A stretch of 64,000 nucleotides of DNA from MGBC163016 sp964518575 (GTDB taxonomy: Bacteria; Actinomycetota; Coriobacteriia; Coriobacteriales; Eggerthellaceae). Shown here in pieces: positions 52,189 to 61,027 of this stretch; the first letter of the stretch is position 1, and the number at the start of each line of letters is the position of its first letter. The notes under the pieces are model-generated. The model saw only the letters and a program-made list of their open reading frames with translations. It made no database searches and was not told the DNA's origin. A program made the translations under genes and the position numbers. Location of the stretch: NCBI GenBank assembly GCA_964518575.1, contig CAZFGW010000002.1:124001-188000 (forward strand), given 5' to 3'.

Positions 52189-53124
52189 TCAGGCTGATTG
52201 CTCTGAAGTATCGTCCTCGCGGAGCACGTTTAAGGCGTTATGGGCAATCTCGATATGGAAATCGGTGCCCTCAAGGCGTTCGCCATCCATTTGACAGGGC
52301 GGCTCATCGTGGAAATGCACATCGATCGTTTGCGCCTCAAAAAACTCGAACTGCTTCGCATTTATATGTTTGCCGCCCTTCGCTAGTACGAAGAGCCTGA
52401 CGGCGTTGATCTTGCTCGCGGGCGGATGTGAGATGCATACCGAGAGCAGGTCGTCGTCAACGCGCGCATCGGGGCAGATCATAAATCCGCCGCCGTAATA
52501 TGGTCCGTTTTGTATAGCGAACGTGATTGAGCGTCCCGTAGCCGTCGTGCTCCCATCAATGGTCATGGTGTAATCGTAGAACTTGTAGTTGTTCCGCAGC
52601 TGATCGAGCGCGCTCGATGCATAGAGTGCAAGTCCTGTTCTGCCCGTGAGGATTCGCTTCTCAACCGTGCCGAGCGCGATAGCGGCATCAAGCCCGAACG
52701 AGAGCGTTTCGGCGAAGTAGTGCCCGTTCACGCACCCCACGTCAGTCGGGCGTGCATCCAAGGTGAGGAGCTGCTCGCACGCTTTGCGCAGATCGGTCTC
52801 CATGCCGAGCGTTTTGGCAAAATCGTTTCCCGATCCAGAAGGAATGACGCCGAAATGCGGGCGTCGCGTAGCGGGGCGCTGCATAAGCCCGTTGACGACC
52901 TCGTGGATGACGCCGTCTCCACCAAGCGCGAGCACGGTATCGTAGTCCGTCATATTCTCGGCAATGCGCTCAGCGTGGCGGGCGCTTTCTGTCATGGCAA
53001 GATCAATGGAGTCCTGTTCGCAGTGCTCGATCAATACGCCGGCAGCGATCTCTGCCGCTTTCGCTCCGCCGCCGTTTTGCGCGGCAGGGTTCGCGATGAT
53101 CAGCGTTTTTCCCAGTTTGCTCAT
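52189..53124 (-). CDS. Diacylglycerol/lipid kinase (YegS/BmrU family)
   Basis: 311 residues from ATG 53124 with GGAGCG upstream. DAGK catalytic blocks: ANPAAQNGGGAK, LALGGDGVIHEVVNGL and IPSGSGNDFAKTLG, then a beta-rich C-terminal domain ending with a QMDGERLEG motif. These enzymes phosphorylate diacylglycerol or related lipids, often to recycle phosphatidate. It is minus strand within the block that splits the S10 operon. Confidence 0.9.
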   Translation of the reverse strand: MSKLGKTLIIANPAAQNGGGAKAAEIAAGVLIEHCEQDSIDLAMTESARHAERIAENMTDYDTVLALGGDGVIHEVVNGLMQRPATRRPHFGVIPSGSGNDFAKTLGMETDLRKACEQLLTLDARPTDVGCVNGHYFAETLSFGLDAAIALGTVEKRILTGRTGLALYASSALDQLRNNYKFYDYTMTIDGSTTATGRSITFAIQNGPYYGGGFMICPDARVDDDLLSVCISHPPASKINAVRLFVLAKGGKHINAKQFEFFEAQTIDVHFHDEPPCQMDGERLEGTDFHIEIAHNALNVLREDDTSEQSA

Positions 53125-53238
53125 GATTGCGCTCCTTTGTACTCAGCAAAACAGTACCACGCATGAACGTTTTCGACCATTTCGGACAACGCATTGTTTC
53201 TTATGTAACGAATTGCTCGATTAATCCTGCGTCATGTC

Positions 53239-53265
53239 CATCTCTTTAGAGATGTCAGGCATAAT
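53239..53265 (+). promoter_or_regulatory. Possible promoter/operator of the ABC transporter genes
   Basis: CATCTC-TTTA-GAGATG (53239-53254) is a perfect inverted repeat; a CATAAT -10-like hexamer (53260-53265) follows. It lies 36 bases before the ABC ATPase ATG. The overlap of a dyad with a promoter hints at repressor control. Confidence 0.3.
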
Positions 53266-53300
53266 AAGTACAAAAAACCAACCATGATGGGACCGAGACG

Positions 53301-54002
53301 ATGTCATTCGTTGAATTTCATGATGTGAGCAAGATCTACCAGATGGGCGAAGTGGAAGTTGCTGCGGTGCAGGGGCTTTCCTTCGAAATCGAGCAGGGCG
53401 AATTCGTCGTGATCGTCGGACCTTCGGGCGCAGGCAAAACAACGCTTTTGAACATGCTCGGCGGAATGGATACGTGCACCGATGGCATCATCACGCTCGA
53501 CGGTAACGTGGTTTCCGACTATTCCGAAAAAGAGCTCACGTTGTATCGGCGCTACGACATTGGTTTCGTCTTCCAGTTCTACAACCTCGTTCAAAACCTC
53601 ACCGCACGTGAGAATGTCGAGTTGGCAAGCCAGATCTGCAAAGATCCGCTCCCAAGCGATGAGGTGTTGAAGGATGTCGGGCTTGCGAAGCGGGCGAACA
53701 ATTTCCCGGGTCAGCTCTCAGGTGGAGAGCAGCAGCGCGTTGCCATTGCGCGCGCTCTCGCGAAGAATCCGAAATTGCTCCTGTGCGATGAGCCTACCGG
53801 CGCGCTCGATTACAGCACGGGCAAGGCCATTCTGTCACTTTTGCAGGACACATGCCGCGCTTCCGGCAAAACCGTGGTCGTCGTGACGCATAACTCTGCA
53901 TTCTGCGCGATTGCGGACCGGGTCATTCATATCCGTGAGGGAAGCGTGGCTGCTGTTGAGCTGAACGAACATCCCGCATCGGCGCAAACGCTTGAGTGGT
54001 AG
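53301..54002 (+). CDS. ABC transporter ATP-binding protein (MacB/LolD type)
   Basis: 233 residues. Walker A GPSGAGKTT (about 39-47), Q-loop FVFQFYNLV, signature LSGGEQQRVAIARAL, Walker B LLLCDEPTGALD and H-switch VVVTHN are all intact. The LolD/MacB group couples ATP use to mechanotransmission by FtsX-fold permeases. The partner permease starts 22 bases downstream. Substrate unknown. Confidence 0.92.
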   Translation: MSFVEFHDVSKIYQMGEVEVAAVQGLSFEIEQGEFVVIVGPSGAGKTTLLNMLGGMDTCTDGIITLDGNVVSDYSEKELTLYRRYDIGFVFQFYNLVQNLTARENVELASQICKDPLPSDEVLKDVGLAKRANNFPGQLSGGEQQRVAIARALAKNPKLLLCDEPTGALDYSTGKAILSLLQDTCRASGKTVVVVTHNSAFCAIADRVIHIREGSVAAVELNEHPASAQTLEW

Positions 54003-54024
54003 CTTAAGGACGAGGCATGATCCC

Positions 54025-57000
54025 ATGAAGAGCGCCTTCACCTTGAACATAGTCCGATCGATTCGCGACAGCCTCGGGCGCTTCATTGCTATCGCGGGCA
54101 TCGTGGCGTTGGGATGTGGGTTTTATGCCGGTCTTCGCATGACAGCGCCCGACATGGATATGTCGGCTGATGAATACTATGACGCCACCGATCTTATGGA
54201 TATCCGCGTTGTCTCAACGCTCGGTCTGACGGATCGCGACATTGATGCCCTGCGCGCGCTCGATGGCGTCGAGCGTGTTTTTGGCGAATATGAGACCGAT
54301 GTGATGGTCACACTCAATAGCGAGCAATATGCGATGCGCGTGCATTCGCTTCCGTATGCGGTAGGCGAGGGAGATGCCGCCTCCTCTGATGCCTCTTTTG
54401 CGGATGAGACCATGTCCGCGGATTATCTGAATCAGTTGACGCTCGTGGAAGGGCGCTGGCCGAGTGCGCGTGATGAGTGTGTGATCTCTGCGGACAACGT
54501 TATGAACGCACCAGTTGCGCTCGGGGATGTCATCCAAGTTGATGAGGGTGTGTCCGATCTTGATGACACTCTCGATGTGCGCGCATATCATGTCGTCGGT
54601 TTTGCCCATTCGCCCTATTACGTCTCAACCACAGCCATGGGGACGACATCGTTAGGCTCGGGCACTATCGATCAGTTCATGTACGTTCCGCGCAATGATT
54701 TCAACGCCGACCTTCCTTATACCGAGGCTTTTATCCAGGTCGAGGGTGTGCGTGCGCTCATGGCGGGCAGCCCTGCTTATCAGGATAAGGTCGATGAGGT
54801 CCTGAAGGAAATCGCGGGCATTGCGCCGGAGTACGAGCAGGCGCGGCTCGATCAGATCAAGGCGGACGCGCAGGAAAAGCTCGACGATGAACGCGCCACC
54901 TATGAGCGCGAGCGTGCCGATGCCGAACAGAAGTTAGCCGATGCGAAGCAAATGCTCGATGATGCGGCGGCAACCATAGAAAACAGCAAGGCGAAGCTTG
55001 CGAGTGGTCAAGCACAATACGATGCGGGCAAGGCTGAACTTGCACGCGAGCGTGCCGATGCCGAGCAGAAGCTTTTAAGCGCGCAGCATGAGATCGATGA
55101 GCAAAAGGCTGCGCTTGACTCAGCCGAAGCTGAGCTTGCTCAGGCGAAAGTGCAGCTTGACGAGGGCTGGAAGCAGGCGGCAGAAAATCCCCTCATGGTC
55201 ACGCCCGCCAACATCGATATGGTCATTCGGTTGCTCGAATCATATCTTGCGCGCCTTGATCCCACTGATCCCAATTATGAAACCTATGCAACGGGATTGA
55301 CCGAGCTTAAGAAACTCAAAGCGGGGCAAGCTGCCTACGACGAAGGCATTGTGCGTGTGCGTGAGGGCAAAGTCCAGATCGAAGCGGGTCAAGCTGAGCT
55401 CGATGAGAACAAACGCAGCGCTGAGGTACAGTTCGCCGATGCGGAGGAAAAACTCGCGCGTGCGTACCACAAGATCGCTTCCGGGCGTGCTGAGCTTGCG
55501 TCGGGGGAGCAGGAATATGCGGAAGGGCTTTCGGAATATGAGAGCGAATATGCCCGTGCTCAGACGCAATGCGCGGACGCGGAAGCGAAGATCGCCGATG
55601 CGCAGAAAACAATCGATGACATCGAAAAGCCCGAGTGGCTCGTCATGGACCGCACGAAAAACCCTGGTGTCGTAAGTTTTGAATCGGACGCTGACCGCAT
55701 TGACTCGATCGCCTCGTTCTTCCCGTTCATCTTCTTCTTGGTTGCTGCACTGGTTGCTCTGACCACGATGACGCGTATGGTGGAAGAGGAGCGCGTACTT
55801 ATCGGCACGTTCAAGGCGCTTGGGTATTCCCGCGCGCGCATCACCTCGAAATATCTCATCTATGCTGCTTTGGCGTCGATCACAGGAAGCGTCATCGGTA
55901 TCGTTGCGCTCTCGCTCATCCTGCCACCGGTGATCATGGAAGCCTACGCCATCATCTACTCCGTCCCGCATGGCATCTTCATGCCGATCGATCCTGCGAT
56001 CGCTTTTGCCTCCGCAGGACTTGGCGTTGGCATCACACTTGCTGCTACGTGGGCAGCTGCGGCAAGCACGCTGCGCGAAACGCCAGCGCAACTGATGCTT
56101 CCGCGTGCGCCTAAGGAGGGCAAGCGCATTTTGCTCGAGCACGTGACGCCGCTGTGGCGGCGGCTTTCGTTCTCGTGGAAGGTCACATTCCGAAACATCT
56201 TCCGCTATAAGAAGCGTCTCATCATGACAACGATCGGTATCGCGGGATGTACGGGTTTGCTCTTGACGGGGCTTGGTCTGTCAGACTCCATCAATGACAT
56301 CATCGACAAGCAATTCGGGCAGACCGTCAAATACAACATGATCGTTACCGAGCAGGATGACATCTCTCTCAACGATCGCATGGAGATCGATGACATCCTT
56401 GATAAGAGCGACCAGGTCTCAGCGTATGTCGCATCCTATGATTCCACGATGATGGCGCTTTCTGAAAACAAGAAGGATTTCAACGTTACCATGATCGTTC
56501 CCAAGGATGCCGACGAGTATCAGAAACTCTGGGTCATGCGAACGCGGGTGGAGCACGAGTCCATTCCGCTCGATCCGACAAGCGTCATCATCACCGAGAA
56601 ACTTGGTTATGAACTCGGGCTTGAGGTGGGCGATACGCTCGTGCTTGCTGCGCAGGATCAAATGGGCAATGCCACCAACGACACCTACGACCTGACCGTA
56701 AGCGGCATTATGGAGAACTACATCGCCAACTACGTGTTTTTGGGCAATGAGGTTTATCGCGATGTGTTCGGGCATGACGCTATTCCCAATACGCTCTATA
56801 TCGAGATGTCTGATGACGAAGGGGCGCGCCATGAGCTTTCCGAACAGCTCCGCGCGATCGATGGGGTGAAAACGGTCGCCTTCAACGACGAGACCATTAA
56901 TTCGTATCGAACGATGCTCAAAAGCGTCGACATGATCGTTGTGGTGTTGGTGATTGCGGCAGCAGCACTTGCGTTTATCGTGCTCTATAACTTGACCAAC

Positions 57001-57327
57001 ATCAATATCACCGAGCGTCAGCGCGAGATCGCTACGCTGAAGGTCCTTGGGTTCACGCCGCATGAGATCGATATGTATATCTATCGGGAAATCATCCTGC
57101 TCACTATCTTCGGCGCGCTTATCGGTCTTGTCTTCGGGGTGGTGCTCGAAGGGTTCGTTATCGTGACTGCGGAAGTCGATTATGTGATGTTCGGACGCGA
57201 TATCCATGCGCTCAGTTTCGTGCTCGCCTTCGCCGTAACATTGCTGTTTGCGATCTTCGTGATGCTGTCCATGAAGCGAAAACTCGCGCGGGTGGACATG
57301 ATCGAGAGCCTGAAAAGCAACGAGTAA
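54025..57327 (+). CDS. FtsX-fold ABC permease with a large extracytoplasmic coiled-coil
   Basis: 1100 residues from the ATG at 54025 (MKSAFTLNIVRSIRDSLGRF), chosen over an upstream TTG. First membrane segment about 18-36. An outside domain follows, then a long helical coiled-coil from about 268 to 530, broken near 390-435, with repeats such as YERERADAEQKLADAK and ARERADAEQKLLSAQ. Two FtsX cores follow, each with three or four membrane helices; the last ends RVDMIESLKSNE. It resembles large FtsX-like permeases common in Firmicutes and Coriobacteriia, whose cargo is unknown. Confidence 0.85.
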   Translation: MKSAFTLNIVRSIRDSLGRFIAIAGIVALGCGFYAGLRMTAPDMDMSADEYYDATDLMDIRVVSTLGLTDRDIDALRALDGVERVFGEYETDVMVTLNSEQYAMRVHSLPYAVGEGDAASSDASFADETMSADYLNQLTLVEGRWPSARDECVISADNVMNAPVALGDVIQVDEGVSDLDDTLDVRAYHVVGFAHSPYYVSTTAMGTTSLGSGTIDQFMYVPRNDFNADLPYTEAFIQVEGVRALMAGSPAYQDKVDEVLKEIAGIAPEYEQARLDQIKADAQEKLDDERATYERERADAEQKLADAKQMLDDAAATIENSKAKLASGQAQYDAGKAELARERADAEQKLLSAQHEIDEQKAALDSAEAELAQAKVQLDEGWKQAAENPLMVTPANIDMVIRLLESYLARLDPTDPNYETYATGLTELKKLKAGQAAYDEGIVRVREGKVQIEAGQAELDENKRSAEVQFADAEEKLARAYHKIASGRAELASGEQEYAEGLSEYESEYARAQTQCADAEAKIADAQKTIDDIEKPEWLVMDRTKNPGVVSFESDADRIDSIASFFPFIFFLVAALVALTTMTRMVEEERVLIGTFKALGYSRARITSKYLIYAALASITGSVIGIVALSLILPPVIMEAYAIIYSVPHGIFMPIDPAIAFASAGLGVGITLAATWAAAASTLRETPAQLMLPRAPKEGKRILLEHVTPLWRRLSFSWKVTFRNIFRYKKRLIMTTIGIAGCTGLLLTGLGLSDSINDIIDKQFGQTVKYNMIVTEQDDISLNDRMEIDDILDKSDQVSAYVASYDSTMMALSENKKDFNVTMIVPKDADEYQKLWVMRTRVEHESIPLDPTSVIITEKLGYELGLEVGDTLVLAAQDQMGNATNDTYDLTVSGIMENYIANYVFLGNEVYRDVFGHDAIPNTLYIEMSDDEGARHELSEQLRAIDGVKTVAFNDETINSYRTMLKSVDMIVVVLVIAAAALAFIVLYNLTNINITERQREIATLKVLGFTPHEIDMYIYREIILLTIFGALIGLVFGVVLEGFVIVTAEVDYVMFGRDIHALSFVLAFAVTLLFAIFVMLSMKRKLARVDMIESLKSNE

Positions 57328-57521
57328 GAAAACAGCGCTCTGTATCCTGGCGGCGTGTAAGGGGTACGGCTTCGTTTGTCCTTGCGTACGCACCCCCAGC
57401 AGGTAAAAGCTCTGGGTGTCTGTGAGATTTGGCAAACAGACTTATTTCAGATGCAGATATCGTGATAATCCGTTAATTGCATCCATAGTTTTCGATACGC
57501 GCGTTGCCGTGGATGGTTGCA

Positions 57522-57530
57522 TGCTAGAAT
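57522..57530 (+). promoter_or_regulatory. Extended -10 promoter upstream of the trigger factor gene
   Basis: TGCTAGAAT is an extended -10 element; TTGCCG (57504-57509) may be a weak -35 with a short 15-base spacer. A leader of about 58 bases follows, with an AAACCC-GGAT-GGGTTT hairpin (57551-57566) shortly before the AGGAG site. The rest of the 267-base gap 57328-57594 shows no gene. Confidence 0.45.
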
Positions 57531-57594
57531 GCTGCCAATGAACATCATGTAAACCCGGATGGGTTTCAAGCGAAATACACAGGAGATTACCACC

Positions 57595-58974
57595 ATGAAA
57601 GTGAAGCAGAATAAGATCGACGACACTACCGTACGGCTTGAAGTAGTCGCCACGGCCGATGAGGTCAACAACGCGCTCAATGCGGCGAAGATCGCCTTCG
57701 CTCAGTCCATGGGCATGAAGCCTCCCACGCAGGGAGCGGATATTGACGAGGAAGCCGAAAAGCAGATGGGCATCAAGAACCTCGACTCCATTGTTGAGGC
57801 AAGCGCTATTGACGCACTTGTGCCGCTTGCGATCGACAAAAAGAACATCATCCCCTCGTTTCCGCCGCATGCAACGCCGAAGAGCGCATTCAAGCGCAAC
57901 ACGGAATTCAAGTTCGACGTCGATGTGTCCTTGAAGCCGGAATACGAGCTTTCCTCTTACGACCCGGTAAAGATCACCGTCGCGCCGTTCACGATGGATG
58001 AATCTGTCGTCGATGCGCAGCTTAACCAGATGGCTGAGCAGTACACGACCTATATCACCGAGGTTGACGTTCCTGCTGACCGCGAAGTTTCGAAGGGCGA
58101 TCACATCAAGATCGCGCTCGAGGCGAAGGAAAACGGGGAGCCTCTGAAAGGTCTTTCCACTGACGGACGCACCTACACGGTTGCCGAGGGTTTCATGCCC
58201 GACGGCTTTGATGAGAATATCCTCGGGATGAAAGTGGGCGAGACACGCGAATTCACCTTCGAGGGACCCGACTTCGACGAGAACTTCAACGAGCGCACTC
58301 AGGTTGTTGACGCCAAGGTCACGGTTCTCGAGTTCCAAAAAGAAGCAAAGCCCGAAATGAACGACGAGTGGGTCAAGAACAATATGCCGATGTACAAGGA
58401 TCTCTCAGAAATGCGCAAGGATCTTTCCCGCGGCTTCGAGCAGCAGGCGCGCATGCAATATGACGCCTACGTCAAGCAGGTTGCTGCACAAGAGCTCGCA
58501 ACGCGCTTTCAGGGCAAGATTGCTGATGAGGTATACGAAGCCATGCGCGAGCAGCTTCTGAACAGCATCCGTATGGATCTCCAGCAGCAGGGTATGACCT
58601 GGGAGCAGTTCGTTGAGCAAAACGGCGGCGAACAGAACTTCGGCATGATGCTTATGCTGCAGATCCGCCAAATGCTCGTCCAGGGATTCGCTCTGGATGC
58701 GCTGTTCCGCCACGAGCACCTGAGCATCACTGATGAGGATATCGAAGAGGCGTGCCGGTCCATGAACCCGCAGATCAATCCCAAGGCGCTGCGCAAGCAG
58801 CTCGAAACGGCGGGCAGGGGATTTGCTCTGCGCGAATCAGCGGAGCGCCTCAAGGCGAACAAGTATCTCGTCGACCATGCGGATATCACCGTTCTCGATC
58901 CCGCTGAGGCTGAGGCTGCTATGAACGAGAATGAGACTGCATCAAACGATGCGGCTGCAGGTGAAGACGCCTAG
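57595..58974 (+). CDS. tig: Trigger factor-like peptidyl-prolyl isomerase/chaperone, divergent N-domain
   Basis: 459 residues from ATG 57595, AGGAG upstream. The FKBP-type PPIase domain (about 160-265) has VSKGDHIKIALEA, VAEGFMPDGFDENILGMKVGE and LPELDDE-like PEMNDEWV. The helical arms (about 270-440) match the trigger factor C-domain. In the N-domain, the ribosome-docking signature GFRXGKXP, which should follow the first helix, is absent: FAQSMGMKPPTQGADIDEE occupies that region. The tail is Glu/Asn/Ala rich. It sits between ribosomal gene sets, but the normal L23 docking may be lost. Confidence 0.85.
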   Translation: MKVKQNKIDDTTVRLEVVATADEVNNALNAAKIAFAQSMGMKPPTQGADIDEEAEKQMGIKNLDSIVEASAIDALVPLAIDKKNIIPSFPPHATPKSAFKRNTEFKFDVDVSLKPEYELSSYDPVKITVAPFTMDESVVDAQLNQMAEQYTTYITEVDVPADREVSKGDHIKIALEAKENGEPLKGLSTDGRTYTVAEGFMPDGFDENILGMKVGETREFTFEGPDFDENFNERTQVVDAKVTVLEFQKEAKPEMNDEWVKNNMPMYKDLSEMRKDLSRGFEQQARMQYDAYVKQVAAQELATRFQGKIADEVYEAMREQLLNSIRMDLQQQGMTWEQFVEQNGGEQNFGMMLMLQIRQMLVQGFALDALFRHEHLSITDEDIEEACRSMNPQINPKALRKQLETAGRGFALRESAERLKANKYLVDHADITVLDPAEAEAAMNENETASNDAAAGEDA

Positions 58975-58999
58975 GTCCCACTAACGCTGCAGGTGTTCC

Positions 59000-60844
59000 A
59001 TGGAGCCGAAGCCATTCCTTCCCATTTCGCGAAAGGAAATGGAAAAGCGGGGATGGAGTGAGGTTGATTTCGTCTACGTATGCGGCGACGCCTACGTAGA
59101 CCACCCGTCTTTCGGACATGCCATCATCACACGCTTGCTTGAGCGCGAAGGATATCGTGTGGGTGTCATTGCCCAGCCCGATATATCTGATCCTGCGTCC
59201 ATCGAAGTCTTCGGTTCTCCGCGCCTTGGATTTTTGATTTCGGCGGGGAACATGGACTCGATGGTCAACCATTACACCGTTGCGAAGCGCCCGCGCAGAA
59301 CCGATCTCTATTCTCCCGGTGGCAAGCGGGACTTGCGTCCCGACCGTGCGGTTGTGGTCTACACCAAGCTCGTGAGGCAGGCATACCCCGATGCCGCTAT
59401 TGTGATCGGAGGGATCGAGGCATCCTTGCGTCGGCTTGCCCACTATGATTACTGGTCCGATTCGGTCAAGCGCTCGATCCTTCTCGATGCGGGAGCTGAC
59501 CTTGTGTCATATGGCATGGGGGAGCGCTCGATCGTCGATATCGCCGATGCGCTGAACGCAGGCTTGCAGATCGATGACCTCACGTTCATTCCCGGCACGG
59601 TCTATCGCACGAGCACCCTTGAACATATCTGTGATCCCGTCATGCTTCCCGCCTATGACGAAATTGCGCAAGCCGATGATGCAGGCAAGCACGCTTTCGC
59701 GACAAGCTTCGCCGTGCAATATCGCAATACCGACCCCATTACTGGATCTCCGCTCGTCGAGGCGTACGCACCCGATCTCTTCGTCGTGCAAAACCCGCCA
59801 GCGATGCCGCTCGATTCAAGCGAGCTCGACGCTATCTATCGGCTGCCTTTCCAGCGTAAGGCTCATCCCGTATACGATGCGCTTGGGGGAGTTCCGGCGT
59901 TCAAAGAGGTCGCCTTCTCGCTCACGAGCAGCCGGGGTTGTTTCGGCGATTGTTCGTTTTGCGCGCTCACCTTCCATCAGGGAAGGATCGTCACCGCGCG
60001 CAGTATTCCTTCTCTTATTGAGGAGGCACGCGAGCTCACCGGGCAGGAAGGCTTTAAGGGATACATCCATGATGTGGGTGGACCGACGGCGAATTTCCGC
60101 CACGCTGCCTGTGCGGAGCAGCTCGAGCGAGGTGTCTGTGCACGAAAGCGGTGTCTCTCGCCGAAGCCGTGCGCGAATCTTGTCGTGAGCCATGAGGATT
60201 ACCGCACACTCCTTGACCAGGTGCGCGCCCTTCCTGGCGTGAAGAAAGTGTTCATCAGAAGTGGCATCCGGTTCGATTATGTCATGCTCGATAAAGATTC
60301 CACCTTCTTCGAAACGCTCGTGGAAAACCATGTATCAGGGCAGCTCAAGGTGGCTCCCGAGCACGTTTCCAAGCGCGTGCTCGATCTGATGGGAAAGCCT
60401 CCGATCGAAGTCTATGATGCCTTCGCGAAACGCTTTGCCGCTCTGAACAAGAAGCTCGGCAAGAAGCAATACCTCGTGCCCTATCTCATGTCCTCACATC
60501 CTGGCTCCGATCTCAATGCCGCGATCGAGCTTGCGGAATATGTGCGTGACATGGGATACAACCCTGAGCAGGTGCAGGATTTCTATCCGACGCCGGGGAG
60601 TCGTTCAACGGCGATGTACTACACAGGCTACGACCCGTTGACAATGGAGAAGGTGTATGTGGCGCGCGATCCACATGAGAAGGCGATGCAGCGCGCACTC
60701 ATCCAATACCGCAATCCCAAGAATCGAAAGCTTGTCATCGAGGCGCTCAAACGAGCGAAGCGCACAGACCTCATCGGTCACGGGAAGAACTGCCTTGTGC
60801 GTCCGCATGCGCATCATAAAAAAATTCCCGCTCATACTCGATAA
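59000..60844 (+). CDS. ygiQ: YgiQ-type (UPF0313) radical SAM protein
   Basis: 614 residues. The N-terminal MEPKPFLPISRKEMEKRGW and VYVCGDAYVDHPSFGHAI match the family. A B12-binding-like region follows. The radical SAM cluster is CFGDCSFC (about residues 314-321), with a second Cys set CARKRCLSPKPC. HDVGGPTANFRH and APEHVSKRVLDLMGKP follow. The biochemical function of the family is unknown. It starts 25 bases after tig, in the same direction, so probably one transcript. Confidence 0.9.
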   Translation: MEPKPFLPISRKEMEKRGWSEVDFVYVCGDAYVDHPSFGHAIITRLLEREGYRVGVIAQPDISDPASIEVFGSPRLGFLISAGNMDSMVNHYTVAKRPRRTDLYSPGGKRDLRPDRAVVVYTKLVRQAYPDAAIVIGGIEASLRRLAHYDYWSDSVKRSILLDAGADLVSYGMGERSIVDIADALNAGLQIDDLTFIPGTVYRTSTLEHICDPVMLPAYDEIAQADDAGKHAFATSFAVQYRNTDPITGSPLVEAYAPDLFVVQNPPAMPLDSSELDAIYRLPFQRKAHPVYDALGGVPAFKEVAFSLTSSRGCFGDCSFCALTFHQGRIVTARSIPSLIEEARELTGQEGFKGYIHDVGGPTANFRHAACAEQLERGVCARKRCLSPKPCANLVVSHEDYRTLLDQVRALPGVKKVFIRSGIRFDYVMLDKDSTFFETLVENHVSGQLKVAPEHVSKRVLDLMGKPPIEVYDAFAKRFAALNKKLGKKQYLVPYLMSSHPGSDLNAAIELAEYVRDMGYNPEQVQDFYPTPGSRSTAMYYTGYDPLTMEKVYVARDPHEKAMQRALIQYRNPKNRKLVIEALKRAKRTDLIGHGKNCLVRPHAHHKKIPAHTR

Positions 60845-60847
60845 CTA

Positions 60848-60856
60848 TGGTATCAT
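60848..60856 (+). promoter_or_regulatory. Possible extended -10 promoter for the rplB operon
   Basis: TGGTATCAT (TG at 60848-60849, then TATCAT at 60851-60856) lies just past the ygiQ stop. No -35 is clear. It would give a leader of about 160 bases containing the small basic reading frame at 60917-61027, and small hairpins (GGTGT/ACACC at 60874-60889; AGAGCG/CGCTCT at 60967-61009). Confidence 0.35.
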
Positions 60857-60916
60857 TTCAGTTTGCGTCTATAGGTGTATGGACACACCCGGACGCGTGG
60901 TAGGACGGAGTCGCTC

Positions 60917-61027
60917 ATGAAACCTCCTTCATTGATGCGGCAATCGTTACTACGAAAAGGCAAGGAAGAGCGGTTTGGTGTACGGAGAGGCGTGCGAACA
61001 AAACGCTCTCGGACGAAAGGGAATTGA
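60917..61027 (+). CDS. Candidate 36-residue basic peptide coupled to rplB
   Basis: An ATG at 60917 with GGACGGAG eight bases upstream opens a 36-codon frame ending in TGA at 61025-61027. That TGA overlaps the rplB ATG (TGATG). Thirteen of 36 residues are Lys/Arg and two are acidic. Start MKPPSLMRQSLL and end RTKRSRTKGN show no family that I know. It could be a leader peptide setting rplB translation, a small ribosome-associated protein, or a chance frame. It is too short for confident calling. Confidence 0.4.
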   Translation: MKPPSLMRQSLLRKGKEERFGVRRGVRTKRSRTKGN

